A program made the position numbers and the translations under genes. DNA of 64,000 nucleotides from an uncultured Bacteroidota bacterium (GTDB taxonomy: Bacteria > Bacteroidota > Bacteroidia > Bacteroidales > UBA12481). The notes under the pieces were generated by a model. That model worked only from the letters and a program-made list of their open reading frames with translations, was not told the DNA's origin and searched no databases. Location: contig CAINOB010000059.1 in the NCBI GenBank assembly GCA_903851365.1, positions 56,218 to 120,217 of the forward strand, written 5' to 3'. Shown here in pieces: positions 52,408 to 62,756 of this stretch. The first letter of the stretch is position 1, and each line of letters opens with the position of its first letter.

Positions 52408-54249
52408 ATGTCACTGATTAAATGTCTCTCGCTGCTTCTCCTTTCCTGGACCATCTGCACAAATGCAAGTCAGGCTCAAACCAAACTGGATGAGGAAATT
52501 ACAAAGGCATGGACCACTGGAAAAACATTAGAGACAGCAACTTTTAAAAAGCTGTCGACTCTAAAGCCAATGTTTGCCGAACAGTCTGTTGTTAATGATA
52601 AAGGCTTTAACGTATTGGTTGATATGGCACATGAGTGCTCTTTCGCCACACTTTGGGACCTTCCGGAGCGATTGAATAAATCCGGGTACAGGGCTATCGG
52701 CAGCCATGCTACAGTAAACACGGTTTTGGATCCAAAAGGTTACAGCCGGGTTCGTGTTTTGTACGATACCGAAAACAAGATCTATCCTTTCGCGTGGTGG
52801 CCAAATGCTAAATATGATGTCATTATAACTGAACAATCTACTCCGGAAGCCCAGGATTATACTCAAACCGAGATCGAAGCGATGGTGAAATTTGTGAAAC
52901 AAGGAGGTGGGCTCCTTATTCAAGGTAACGCTATCCGTCGGGGTGGAGCCAAGAATTCTACCGCAAATACTCCCGCAATCAGCGAATGGACCTTAAATAA
53001 ACTTGCTTCTGCTTTTGGAGGCCGGTTGACCGATAAGGATACAACAATATCAGGAATTCGCTGGGCGAAAATGGAGTTGGGTCAGGAATGGAGCGATTTA
53101 AGCACCTCCCTGAACTCAAGTACCTCCCCCAACAAAAAAAGTACCTCCCCGAACCCCCTCCTTAGGAAGGAGTGGGCGGCACAGCTCCCTGTTAATGTGT
53201 TGGCTATTAGAAGATTCGGCAAGGGAAAAGTAATTTTATGTGGAAATTTATCAGCCATACGAAAGGGTGGCAAGGATACTCCGGAACGTAAAGAATTGGC
53301 TGATAGTATTTTGAGCAAGATGATGATTGCGCTAACTGATTTCCAAAAGCCAATAAAAGGAACCCTTCGTCTGCCTCAAACAATGGATGGAGGCGGAGCT
53401 ATTTACCCCGAACTGGAAGATAATTTCAGCAATATTGTTTTCTATTATGCTGCTAATCAAAAGCCCGAATTGTTGAAAACGGTCAAGAATGATGTCCCAA
53501 AGGCACAAGCCTTCATTCAGCAGCGCCTGCCTTCAACACCAACTGCAGAACCGATGTACCTTGTTCTGTGTGCTGGCGGTGGTGGTGGTTGGGCGGTTAA
53601 TATATACCGGCCAAAAGAAAACGGGATCATTAGTCTGGATGGCCATGGTATCCTGTCAATTTTTGGCCATGAGCTTGCTCACACTATGTTTGGTCCGGCC
53701 AATGATGACGGGAAAATTGCGGGAATCGCCCCGATACCCGACCGTGGTGAAGCACATGCGGGCTGGTTTCAGGGTAAAGTAAACGCACTTTTTAAGCCTG
53801 ATTTGCTGGATAAGGCCAATCGTGAGTGCAATTCAATGTTTACTTATGATACAAAGGGAAGTGCAATGGATCTGGCTACCTGTTATGAGAATGAAGCGAT
53901 GAACAAAAACTGGGGGTATGGAAAAGACTGGATCAAGACCTGGTATATCTGGCAAAAGATTGATGACCGTTATGGCCCCTCCTGGTATCCCAAGTGGAAA
54001 TGGGTTCAGCATACACGATGGAAAAATGATCCCGACCATCACCTCAGCTGGGATGAAATGATTGAGGACATGAGCATAGCTGTTGGAGAGGACTTGTTTC
54101 CGTTCTTCATCAAGCTGGGCACTACTTTGAATAAAAAGAGGCTGGAGCAGATAGAATTTCAGGGCAAAATGATCAAGCTCGAAATTGCGCCGATTGAAGT
54201 CACCCCAGCAGGACCGGTGAGGATGGAGGAGGTTCGCTTCACTCACTAA
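52408..54249 (+). CDS. Exported HExxH zinc metallopeptidase-like protein
   Basis: The product has 613 residues and a signal peptide (ICTNASQAQ). Residues about 65-310 resemble a glutamine-amidotransferase-like flavodoxin fold (VKQGGGLLIQGNAIR; GKGKVILCGNLS). The second half has a zinc motif FGHELAHTMFG (HELAH near residue 428) in a context resembling M60/enhancin-type proteins, and a following DRGEAH segment. Target unknown; peptidase or glycopeptidase action outside the cytoplasm is likely. Residues about 231-257 are a Ser/Thr/Pro-rich insert made from repeat DNA, and the last residues RFTH plus the stop are also repeat sequence. Confidence 0.65.
   Translation: MSLIKCLSLLLLSWTICTNASQAQTKLDEEITKAWTTGKTLETATFKKLSTLKPMFAEQSVVNDKGFNVLVDMAHECSFATLWDLPERLNKSGYRAIGSHATVNTVLDPKGYSRVRVLYDTENKIYPFAWWPNAKYDVIITEQSTPEAQDYTQTEIEAMVKFVKQGGGLLIQGNAIRRGGAKNSTANTPAISEWTLNKLASAFGGRLTDKDTTISGIRWAKMELGQEWSDLSTSLNSSTSPNKKSTSPNPLLRKEWAAQLPVNVLAIRRFGKGKVILCGNLSAIRKGGKDTPERKELADSILSKMMIALTDFQKPIKGTLRLPQTMDGGGAIYPELEDNFSNIVFYYAANQKPELLKTVKNDVPKAQAFIQQRLPSTPTAEPMYLVLCAGGGGGWAVNIYRPKENGIISLDGHGILSIFGHELAHTMFGPANDDGKIAGIAPIPDRGEAHAGWFQGKVNALFKPDLLDKANRECNSMFTYDTKGSAMDLATCYENEAMNKNWGYGKDWIKTWYIWQKIDDRYGPSWYPKWKWVQHTRWKNDPDHHLSWDEMIEDMSIAVGEDLFPFFIKLGTTLNKKRLEQIEFQGKMIKLEIAPIEVTPAGPVRMEEVRFTH
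53098..53178 (+). repeat. Repeat element inserted in frame within the metallopeptidase-like gene
   Basis: Three copies of AGyACCTCCCynAAC are followed by CCCCTCCTTAGGAAGGAGTGGG, which can form a hairpin (CTCCTT / AAGGAG, flanked by CCC / GGG). It looks like an intergenic repeat, yet it is translated as a low-complexity insert between two conserved strands. Confidence 0.6.
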
Positions 54250-54418
54250 TAGGTCGCTTCGCTCCTAATAGGCGCTTCGCGCTAATAGGTTCGCCTGCGG
54301 CTCACTAAATAATTAACGCATAGCTCAAAATTAGCGAACGGAGTGAGCATAATTAGCGACCGAAGGGAGCCTATTAGGAGCGCAGCGACCAATTAGCGAG
54401 CGACAGCGAGCCTATCTA
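54236..54418. repeat. Two facing arrays of GC-rich stop/mini-hairpin modules
   Basis: The plus-strand array starts in the last codons of the metallopeptidase-like gene: GTTCGCTTCACTCACTAA, then modules TAGGTCGCTTCGCTCCTAA, TAGGCGCTTCGCGCTAA, TAGGTTCGCCTGCGGCTCAC. The minus-strand array starts at the CorA stop TAG (54418-54416) with the same kind of modules. The two are inverted relative to each other, so the whole intergenic region can fold as one long imperfect hairpin. Confidence 0.65.
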
Positions 54419-55351
54419 CGTCATTTTGTTTCTCTGCATCCAGATAACTCCGACCGCAGCGAGAGCGGTAGCTGCAAGTACAATCCCGAAGAAAGCTATA
54501 TTGCTATCTTCCATGAAGTTATGGATGTTCATACCAAAGAAGCTTGCAACCATGGTCGGAATAGCCAGTGCAATCGTAATGACAGTCAGTTTCTTCATCA
54601 CGATGTTCAGGTTGTTGGAGATCACTGAAGCAAAAGCATCCATCATACCGCTTAGAATGTCGCTGTATACGTGGGTCATTTCAATAGCCTGCTTGATCTC
54701 GATGATCACATCTTCGACCAGCTCCTCGTCGACCTCATTTTTCTTGAAGTATTTCGAGTTACGCAGCTTGGCAATCAGTATTTCGTTCGACCGCAGGGAG
54801 GTATTAAAATACACAAGGCATTTTTCCATCAGGAGAAGCTTGTGCAATTCTTCATTTTTAGTCGACTTTTCGAGAGCCTGCTCAATAAGGTTTGTTTCGC
54901 CGTTGATCAGTTTCAGGAACTTCAGATAGGTAATCGTGGAGTAGTCGATGATATGAAACAGAAACTCGATCTTATTTTCATAATCGACCTGTTTCTTGAT
55001 GTTTTTTGAGAATACCTCGGCAAGAACATCGTTATGCTGGGATCCAACCACAATCAGGGCTTCTTCGGAGAGCATGACACCCAGGGGCATCGTGGCATAT
55101 GGCAGACCGCCATTATCCTTATTATAATAGGGTACCCTGTATATCAGGTAGAGCTTACCCTCCTCAACCTCCATACGCGAACGCTCATCAACGTCCATGA
55201 TGTCATTCAGGAAATCCTCATCAATTTTAAAGGTGTGTTTGAGGATGTTGAGTTCTTCGGTCGTTGGAGACACAACGTTTATAACCGAACCTTTGATGTA
55301 TGTCTGCAGTGGGAGCAGCCCGTTTCTAACGATTTGCCAGTATGTAATCAT
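54416..55351 (-). CDS. corA: CorA-family magnesium/divalent cation transporter
   Basis: The product has 311 residues. A cytoplasmic N-terminal domain is followed by two C-terminal membrane helices with the diagnostic GMN motif between them (SFFGMNIHNF, near residue 275), and the basic tail RNKMT. It takes up Mg2+ (or Co2+/Ni2+). The start has a strong GGAGG six bases upstream. A roughly 105-base leader precedes it and could fold in two ways. Confidence 0.9.
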   Translation of the reverse strand: MITYWQIVRNGLLPLQTYIKGSVINVVSPTTEELNILKHTFKIDEDFLNDIMDVDERSRMEVEEGKLYLIYRVPYYNKDNGGLPYATMPLGVMLSEEALIVVGSQHNDVLAEVFSKNIKKQVDYENKIEFLFHIIDYSTITYLKFLKLINGETNLIEQALEKSTKNEELHKLLLMEKCLVYFNTSLRSNEILIAKLRNSKYFKKNEVDEELVEDVIIEIKQAIEMTHVYSDILSGMMDAFASVISNNLNIVMKKLTVITIALAIPTMVASFFGMNIHNFMEDSNIAFFGIVLAATALAAVGVIWMQRNKMT

Positions 55352-55400
55352 ATGTTGCCTCCGTTTTAAAGTCCGCCAGAGGCAAGTGAAAGGGCCTCGG
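55352..55400 (-). promoter_or_regulatory. Possible two-state RNA leader of corA
   Basis: On the minus strand GCCTC (55383-55379) can pair either with the upstream GAGGC (55398-55394, 10-base loop) or, as TTGCCTCT/GGAGGCAA, with the Shine-Dalgarno GGAGG (55362-55358). The two stems exclude each other and the second would hide the ribosome site. No known riboswitch class is recognised. Confidence 0.4.
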
Positions 55401-55463
55401 GAAGACTAGTTACAACTGTAAATATCCGCGTGATAGTCGTCCATATGCAATTTTAATGCGGTG

Positions 55464-55471
55464 CAAAAGTA
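55464..55471 (-). promoter_or_regulatory. Bacteroidota -7 promoter element TACTTTTG for corA
   Basis: On the minus strand TACTTTTG matches TAnnTTTG and predicts a leader of about 105 bases for corA. No -33 TTG is seen at the usual spacing. Confidence 0.45.
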
Positions 55472-55554
55472 ACTAAAAAAAAAGATAACGGATATCGATT
55501 CCCAATTTTTCCGACTTTGAAATTTCAGCGTTCAAAACTGGTCCTGGTCTTAGA

Positions 55555-55584
55555 TTGGGTATCGGAAAATTATAATTACCTTTG
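55555..55584 (+). promoter_or_regulatory. Bacteroidota promoter for bipA (TTG-19-TACCTTTG)
   Basis: TTG at 55555-55557 and TACCTTTG at 55577-55584 are 19 bases apart, matching the -33/-7 consensus of Bacteroidota. The predicted leader is about 22 bases and includes an AAGGG ribosome site. Confidence 0.65.
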
Positions 55585-55609
55585 CCGGCCAATTTATTGA
55601 AAGGGAATC

Positions 55610-57391
<1,782 letters not shown>

Positions 57392-57470
57392 TGATGCAGG
57401 AAGTTAGAGATTCCAATTTAGAGTTCCGAATTCCGAAGGGGGAGATTCAGGAGTTTCTGAAGTAAAAAAT

Positions 57471-57500
57471 AGAGGCTGTCTCATAAAGGCAGCCTCTTTT
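57471..57500. terminator. Bidirectional factor-independent terminator
   Basis: AGAGGCTG (57471-57478) pairs with CAGCCTCT (57490-57497) around an 11-base loop. TTTT follows on the plus strand, and the minus strand ends in ATTTTTT. It would end both bipA and the convergent T9SS-protein gene. Confidence 0.8.
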
Positions 57501-57503
57501 GAT

Positions 57504-57558
57504 TAAAGTTGCCAACCTTACAGAAAGCTGTCAACCCTGGATAAAGTTGGCAACTTTA
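57504..57558 (-). repeat. 19-base tandem array starting at the T9SS-protein stop codon
   Basis: On the minus strand, after the stop TAA (57558-57556), come GTTGCCAACTTTATCCAGG, GTTGACAGCTTTCTGTAAG and GTTGGCAACTTTAATC. The outer units also form a 13-bp inverted repeat (57504-57516 with 57546-57558). TGA and TAA triplets in later units fall in the other two frames. Confidence 0.6.
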
Positions 57559-59472
57559 GTAAACAATCATCTGCTTGGTCTGCTTAAACTGACCCGCTTT
57601 AACCGTATAGAAATAAATACCTGAATCAAGACCGGCAGCATCAATAGTCATGGTGTGCTTACCGGCTGGCTGGTAACCCTCCGTCCGATTCAGAACCTTT
57701 CGACCTGTCATGTCCACAACTTCAATGGCTACATCGGATCCATTGGCAAGTTCAAAGGTTATATCAGTTGTATTCCTGAACGGGTTCGGATAGTTTTGCC
57801 CGAGTGAAGTGATTAAACCCGTTGCATCGGTCGCATCAATTCTATTGCCGTGATCATTAATATTAAGACGGCACATCAGGTTTTTACGAACGAACGAACC
57901 CAACCCATATTCGATGTTTCCATCATAAAGCCCGATCGCCGTTGGTGCTATTTGTTTAATGCTTCTGTCGGTACCGATTTGCAATGATTTACCGCGGCGA
58001 ACCATATAATCTTCATGCAAATCCCATTGTGAAATACCGGCATATACCAGGTCACCTGCTTTGAGGAATTCCGACTCGCCGTCCTTATCAAAAGGCATGG
58101 TGATCCAGGAATTGAACTGACTTGAATCAAGCACTACCATTTCGGTGGTCAAGAGTTTGAAAGGGGTTCCATCAGTTGCACCGTTGGGCGATTTCCAGAT
58201 TTGGAACTGATATTCGATTTTTCCATCAGCCAGTCCACCCATAATATAGGTCGATACCGAGCTAACTTCGCAATCATGAGTAATCGGGAATACTGAACCG
58301 GTAAAATAATCATTAATGGAGGTGACGGAGATATCGCCATATCGCTCCAGCAAATAAGCCCAGGCCAAATCCGGCGAATCATCAGACCGGGAATAAATAC
58401 TGTCGCTGACATTGAAGAAGAACTCAGCCTTTTGATTTTCCGGGGTCTGTTCAGTTTCCTTCTGTTTAAAATTATATGCCACCTTGTAATGACCGTAATC
58501 AGCTGGTATAAATTTATCAGCAATTTTCATGGTATCAGTTTCGAAAGTCGATACGACTGATAAAGGTGTAGTTTCTTTATGCCAGATAACCGAGTTGTTT
58601 TTCGAAATATCCACATTCATGTAAACATTTTCCTGATCATACTCGCCGAAATTCATTACGCCGGATTCATATTTAAAAATCCCGCCGACACCATCTAACT
58701 GCGATTTCGGTACCACAAGAATTGGGGTCATCGGATCATTCACTTTTCCATTGTCCCAGGATGCAATAAAATAATTCAGTCGCAGGTCATTATTGTATGC
58801 TTCTGCGAGTGAGAAGTCATCAAGTTCCCAAAAATAGAGAGTCGTTTCGCCCCAATGCAGCCGGATGATTACATCAGGCATACCAGCGGCCACATCCGAA
58901 ATATTCGCTTCATAAATTGCGGGAACTCCAGGGGCGAGGTCATTCGGGCGGTCTTTGTGACCTACACCGAAACCCACATTATAGTTGGCCCAGTGAGCGC
59001 CATTATCAACAGTAACCTGCATTTGCTGTAAACCGGGACCCCCGTTCATAAAGTGAGTCTCATAACGCACCACGACCGATGAATGCGAGCTACAATTGAA
59101 ATGCGGAAATTGTATGGAATTATTTATGGTTAGTCGGGGATTATTGGGCTCGTTTAAGAGGGCAAGAAAAATTCCGAGGTAACCATTTTGTCCTGTTGTG
59201 GAATGGAGAGGCGGTTCATTGGTTAAGATACAGTGAATACTGTCATAAGGCATCCATCCAAAATTAAAACCAATGTCGTCTGGATCAAGAAGCTGGTATC
59301 CCGCCGGCATCGTCCACCCTTTGGGATCTGCCGGGTTAGCCCAATTGAAATCTTCATAAAAGAAAACTTTCCCATCTCCCTTGAGCGCAGGGCTGCCAGG
59401 TTTCTGCTGAGCCTGCGTACCCAGGCAGGTGAGGATAAAAAGAATCGTCAGAGCAAGAGTATGTTTTTTCAT
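57556..59472 (-). CDS. Exported protein with type IX secretion C-terminal sorting domain
   Basis: The product has 638 residues and a signal peptide (FILTCLGTQAQ). The N-terminal part (about 30-230) resembles a jelly-roll/MAM-like domain (FYEDFNWANPADPKGW, STTGQNGYLGIFLA). The last 75 residues are a T9SS type A sorting domain: LGQNYPNPFRNTTDITFEL, VVDMTGRKV and GIYFYTVKAGQFKQTKQMIVY. It should be moved across the outer membrane and anchored or released. The central region has no domain I can name. Confidence 0.88.
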   Translation of the reverse strand: MKKHTLALTILFILTCLGTQAQQKPGSPALKGDGKVFFYEDFNWANPADPKGWTMPAGYQLLDPDDIGFNFGWMPYDSIHCILTNEPPLHSTTGQNGYLGIFLALLNEPNNPRLTINNSIQFPHFNCSSHSSVVVRYETHFMNGGPGLQQMQVTVDNGAHWANYNVGFGVGHKDRPNDLAPGVPAIYEANISDVAAGMPDVIIRLHWGETTLYFWELDDFSLAEAYNNDLRLNYFIASWDNGKVNDPMTPILVVPKSQLDGVGGIFKYESGVMNFGEYDQENVYMNVDISKNNSVIWHKETTPLSVVSTFETDTMKIADKFIPADYGHYKVAYNFKQKETEQTPENQKAEFFFNVSDSIYSRSDDSPDLAWAYLLERYGDISVTSINDYFTGSVFPITHDCEVSSVSTYIMGGLADGKIEYQFQIWKSPNGATDGTPFKLLTTEMVVLDSSQFNSWITMPFDKDGESEFLKAGDLVYAGISQWDLHEDYMVRRGKSLQIGTDRSIKQIAPTAIGLYDGNIEYGLGSFVRKNLMCRLNINDHGNRIDATDATGLITSLGQNYPNPFRNTTDITFELANGSDVAIEVVDMTGRKVLNRTEGYQPAGKHTMTIDAAGLDSGIYFYTVKAGQFKQTKQMIVY

Positions 59473-59489
59473 ATCAGTAACTTTTGTTT

Positions 59490-59497
59490 CAAAGATA
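59490..59497 (-). promoter_or_regulatory. Bacteroidota -7 promoter element TATCTTTG
   Basis: On the minus strand TATCTTTG matches TAnnTTTG, 17 bases before the start of the T9SS-protein gene. The predicted leader is about 13 bases. Confidence 0.45.
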
Positions 59498-59580
59498 GAA
59501 AAATTGGACTCTATCTGCTTTTTAGCAGGATATTTTTAGAAACAGAACAAAAAATTTATGCACCGTCCTTAGCCGGTTGA

Positions 59581-62118
59581 CTATTTGTCTTTCAGGCAAC
59601 GTACCGAAAAACCGTTTTTCTTATCGGCATTTGGATAGGGATTAGCGTTATCCTTGCTATAGAACAGGACCAGCGAAAAAGCATAAGATGGATCCCGAAC
59701 GTTTTCGGTAGCCGACCAGAAAATGGCGCCTTTTCCGATATTTGTCGAAACTCCTACCGGAAGGCTGTAGCACTGTCCACCCGGAATTACATTAAACCCG
59801 CTCTGGTTATTGATAGTCGGTTCGTTGCCCGGAGTTCCCGGGTAGATAGACAGCTCCCATCCTTGGGTGGATGTCATGCTCTTGGCAATCCGGTTTCCAA
59901 ACCCGCCGCGACCATATCCATAATTAGTTAGGTAGTCTGTCAATATGTTCATTTCATCCTGACCTGGCAGATGCCAACCCGAGGGACAGGCAGTTGCGGC
60001 CGCCTTCCAGTTATACAGAACACCGTATTTTTTATAATTAGCTGTGGCTTTTGCAGAATCCACATTATTTCCGTCATATCCATATATATAATAGTATGGT
60101 TTATCGTTTGACCCCACCTTATAGGAACTTACGGAAGGCAGATAAGCAAGATTTTCGGACATCCAAGTTTGCCTACCAATAGTAGAATAAGCATAGGTGC
60201 GGCCTTGATAATCGAATGTTCCATCCTTTAATGCTGCACCGGTCGTAAACTGCAATTCTTCACCGTAAGCGGTTCCGGAACTATTGGTGGCAAAAGCTCT
60301 TGCATAATAGGTGGTAAGGGGCGTTAACCCTGCAGCATAACCGATAAAGTTAAGCTTTCCGGATCTGTCAATGGCAACGCTGTTGGCAATGGTCGGTTTC
60401 TTTTTAGTACTCAGGCAAACACCCCGGATTGATACCGAGTCGCCGCCCAGTGCGGTAATATTGCCGAAGACTGACACCGAAGTTCCCAGGATATCTGCAA
60501 CTTTTACCGTAACCACGCTGGGAAGGGCAGTCTTACCGGTTGTCCTAAACTGCTTTTGTGCACCAAAAACTGCACCTGCGCTATTTGTTGCATAAGCTCT
60601 CATGAAATAAATTGTTCCTGGCTTAAGTCCGGTCACCGGGCAATTATAGGCACCGGTACCGGTTCCATTAGTGGCATTATTGTCGGAAATCACTGGCATG
60701 CCAATGGTGTTCCAGCAAATCCCCCGCGTCAAAACCGGTGCTCCACCATCGCTTGGCACTGTTCCGCCCAGTTTGGCAGTGGTTTCGGTTATATCAGTTG
60801 CCTCACCAGTAGACACCTGCGGGAAGGCCGGGCCTTTGATGCATCGCACCGGTAACGCCGACTCTTTGGCAGCATCCGAAAGTTGAATTCCCTTGTCGAC
60901 TGATATCCGGCTGGTAGATGACCAATAATTTTCAACCTCGCCGGCTCCATGAAACTTTGCGCTGTCACTTAAGAGGAAACCACCGGGCGAAGCCCTGAAA
61001 AGACTGGAAACAGGCATCGCAAAGTCCCCAATATACTGCTGACTATCATATACTTTTGCACCTTTTGCCACTGCATCGGCAAAAATTACCGAATCACGTA
61101 TCGCCTTAACTTTTATCAAGTTCCCCCATAGATCAACCCATTCTTTATTACTTGGCAGATGCCAGCCATTCGGGCAAATCCCTTGCACTCCTATCTGGTC
61201 CGCAGAACTGCTCGTAACCCCCTCACTTGCCGCAGTCCAATTATATAGAACTCCATAGGTTTTGTAATTGTCCGTTTTTATTGCTTCTGAAACATCTGAA
61301 CCCGCAAATCCATAAACATAATATCTCTTCTCAGATGAAGATTTTGAAGCAGAAGGATTGACTGCTGGCAAAAAAGACAGGTTTTCAACCATCCAGGTCT
61401 GATTAACAAAGGCTTTGTACTTATAATCACGTTCATGAATATTAACCAGGCCGTCGTAATCTTTGCCTTTCCCGCGCACTCTCACGGGACCAACAATTTC
61501 AGTTGGAGTTGTATAGCTTGTTGACTTGGTTTTACTATCATAACTCACACCTCGGATCCGGTAATAATAATCGACACCCGGATCGGCAGAATAATCGACA
61601 TAAGTGACTCCTCCCTGGTTCACCACCGGTGACATGATCTGAAATTCCTTATCAGGATTCTTACTACGTTCAATGAATACAAAGTTCAACAGATTGTCGG
61701 CCGGATAACTCCATGTCAAGACTGCAGATATAGAGTCTGTTCTAACGGCAAGCTCAGCAGGCCTTTTTGGAAGAACGATCAATTCAGACGGACTACTTTT
61801 GCCCGACTTATTAACTGCAGCAACTTTATAGATGTAAAAATTCTCAGGAACATATTCAACCTTACAGTAATACTCTGTGCCTGTGGCTGTTGGAGTATTA
61901 CTCTTTACTTCCAACCACATAGAAAAATCACTGGCACTATTAACAGCCCTGTATACTCTGAATTTGACCTCATTCATTGAATTGTCCTTCCAATACAGGC
62001 CGTATCCCTGGTTCCCATCGCCGCACCTCAAATTAGTGGGAGGTGTCGAAAGTGTTTCTTGTGCAGGAAGTTGCAGAAAAAGACAACAACTCAGGAAGGA
62101 AAAGAAAAGCATTCTCAT
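59581..62118 (-). CDS. Exported protein with two FISUMP domains and fibronectin III-like domains
   Basis: The product has 845 residues and a signal peptide (FSFLSCCLFLQLPAQ). Residues about 25-215 are two fibronectin III-like domains. A first FISUMP domain (about 225-430) has QTWMVENLSFLP, CPNGWHLPSNKEW, YWSSTS and PVRCIKG. Two more Ig/FnIII-like domains (about 435-625) carry GTVPSDGGAPVLTRGICW. A second FISUMP domain ends the protein (QTWMSENLAYLP, CPSGWHLPGQDEM, SVRCLKDK). No sorting domain is present. Surface or periplasmic binding is likely; the ligand is unknown. Confidence 0.82.
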   Translation of the reverse strand: MRMLFFSFLSCCLFLQLPAQETLSTPPTNLRCGDGNQGYGLYWKDNSMNEVKFRVYRAVNSASDFSMWLEVKSNTPTATGTEYYCKVEYVPENFYIYKVAAVNKSGKSSPSELIVLPKRPAELAVRTDSISAVLTWSYPADNLLNFVFIERSKNPDKEFQIMSPVVNQGGVTYVDYSADPGVDYYYRIRGVSYDSKTKSTSYTTPTEIVGPVRVRGKGKDYDGLVNIHERDYKYKAFVNQTWMVENLSFLPAVNPSASKSSSEKRYYVYGFAGSDVSEAIKTDNYKTYGVLYNWTAASEGVTSSSADQIGVQGICPNGWHLPSNKEWVDLWGNLIKVKAIRDSVIFADAVAKGAKVYDSQQYIGDFAMPVSSLFRASPGGFLLSDSAKFHGAGEVENYWSSTSRISVDKGIQLSDAAKESALPVRCIKGPAFPQVSTGEATDITETTAKLGGTVPSDGGAPVLTRGICWNTIGMPVISDNNATNGTGTGAYNCPVTGLKPGTIYFMRAYATNSAGAVFGAQKQFRTTGKTALPSVVTVKVADILGTSVSVFGNITALGGDSVSIRGVCLSTKKKPTIANSVAIDRSGKLNFIGYAAGLTPLTTYYARAFATNSSGTAYGEELQFTTGAALKDGTFDYQGRTYAYSTIGRQTWMSENLAYLPSVSSYKVGSNDKPYYYIYGYDGNNVDSAKATANYKKYGVLYNWKAAATACPSGWHLPGQDEMNILTDYLTNYGYGRGGFGNRIAKSMTSTQGWELSIYPGTPGNEPTINNQSGFNVIPGGQCYSLPVGVSTNIGKGAIFWSATENVRDPSYAFSLVLFYSKDNANPYPNADKKNGFSVRCLKDK

Positions 62119-62756
62119 GACCGGATTATAAAAAAACTTGTGGAAGGTAGGGTAGATATCCCAATATACAAAATCAGACTAAAAAGACAGGAGGGGGCTT
62201 ATTTTTTCAAAAATCATAGCTTTTGAAGGAATTATTGAATTGATTTATACATCATTTTCTGATATTTATGCATATCAATTTACCAAAATCATCAATTTTC
62301 TTACCTTCAAACCGGTTAAAATGTTGTTCCTAAAAGAGTTTTAGGAAATATTTATAAAATTCCATTTTTATCAACAATTCTTAATAACTTATGCAGATTG
62401 TTGATTACTATCGCAGTTGGGCCCTCAGAATAGGGCAAAAAAGAGCTTAAAGTGGCACTTTGGGCTCTGTCGGTTTCTCCTGATCCGATAACTTTACCTT
62501 CAAAATTATAAACCATCAAAAAAAACCAGGATATTCCTGAACCATTTTTGCCAAAATTCAACTTCTTGAATCGACTTTTCTCAGCGGGGATTTTTTTATA
62601 AAAAACAAGTCGTTTTTACCTAATATTTTAATCTTTTTGTCAAAAACTATTGTAAAACATCAATTTTAGGGATAAAAGTGGGGTTACCTTTTTATCGGGC
62701 ATTGTATAAACTACTGATAGTTATAGTTGGCTCGTTCTTCCTAATAAAATTGCGGA
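62119..62756. other. AT-rich divergent intergenic region with three hairpins
   Basis: About 640 bases without a convincing gene, between the double-FISUMP gene and the adhesin. Most of it is AT-rich. From 62421 to 62488 three hairpins follow each other: GCCCT/AGGGC (62421-62436), GAGC/GCTC with an inner AAAGT/ACTTT (62443-62467), and TCGG/CCGA (62470-62488). TACCTTTT at 62685-62692 is a near match to the -7 element for the adhesin. Confidence 0.45.

Noticed and set aside
55352..55460. M-box magnesium riboswitch before corA
   Set aside because: The leader is too short and lacks the conserved multi-stem pattern of that class as far as I can recognise it.
57471..57500. GAGGCTGTCTCATAAAGG resembling the end of an insertion sequence
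   Set aside because: No transposase or second inverted end is nearby; the stem with T-runs on both strands is better explained as a two-way terminator.
62352..62561. A 69-codon minus-strand open frame with protein-like composition
   Set aside because: It has only a TTG start, no ribosome site, and overlaps the three hairpins; no family is recognisable.
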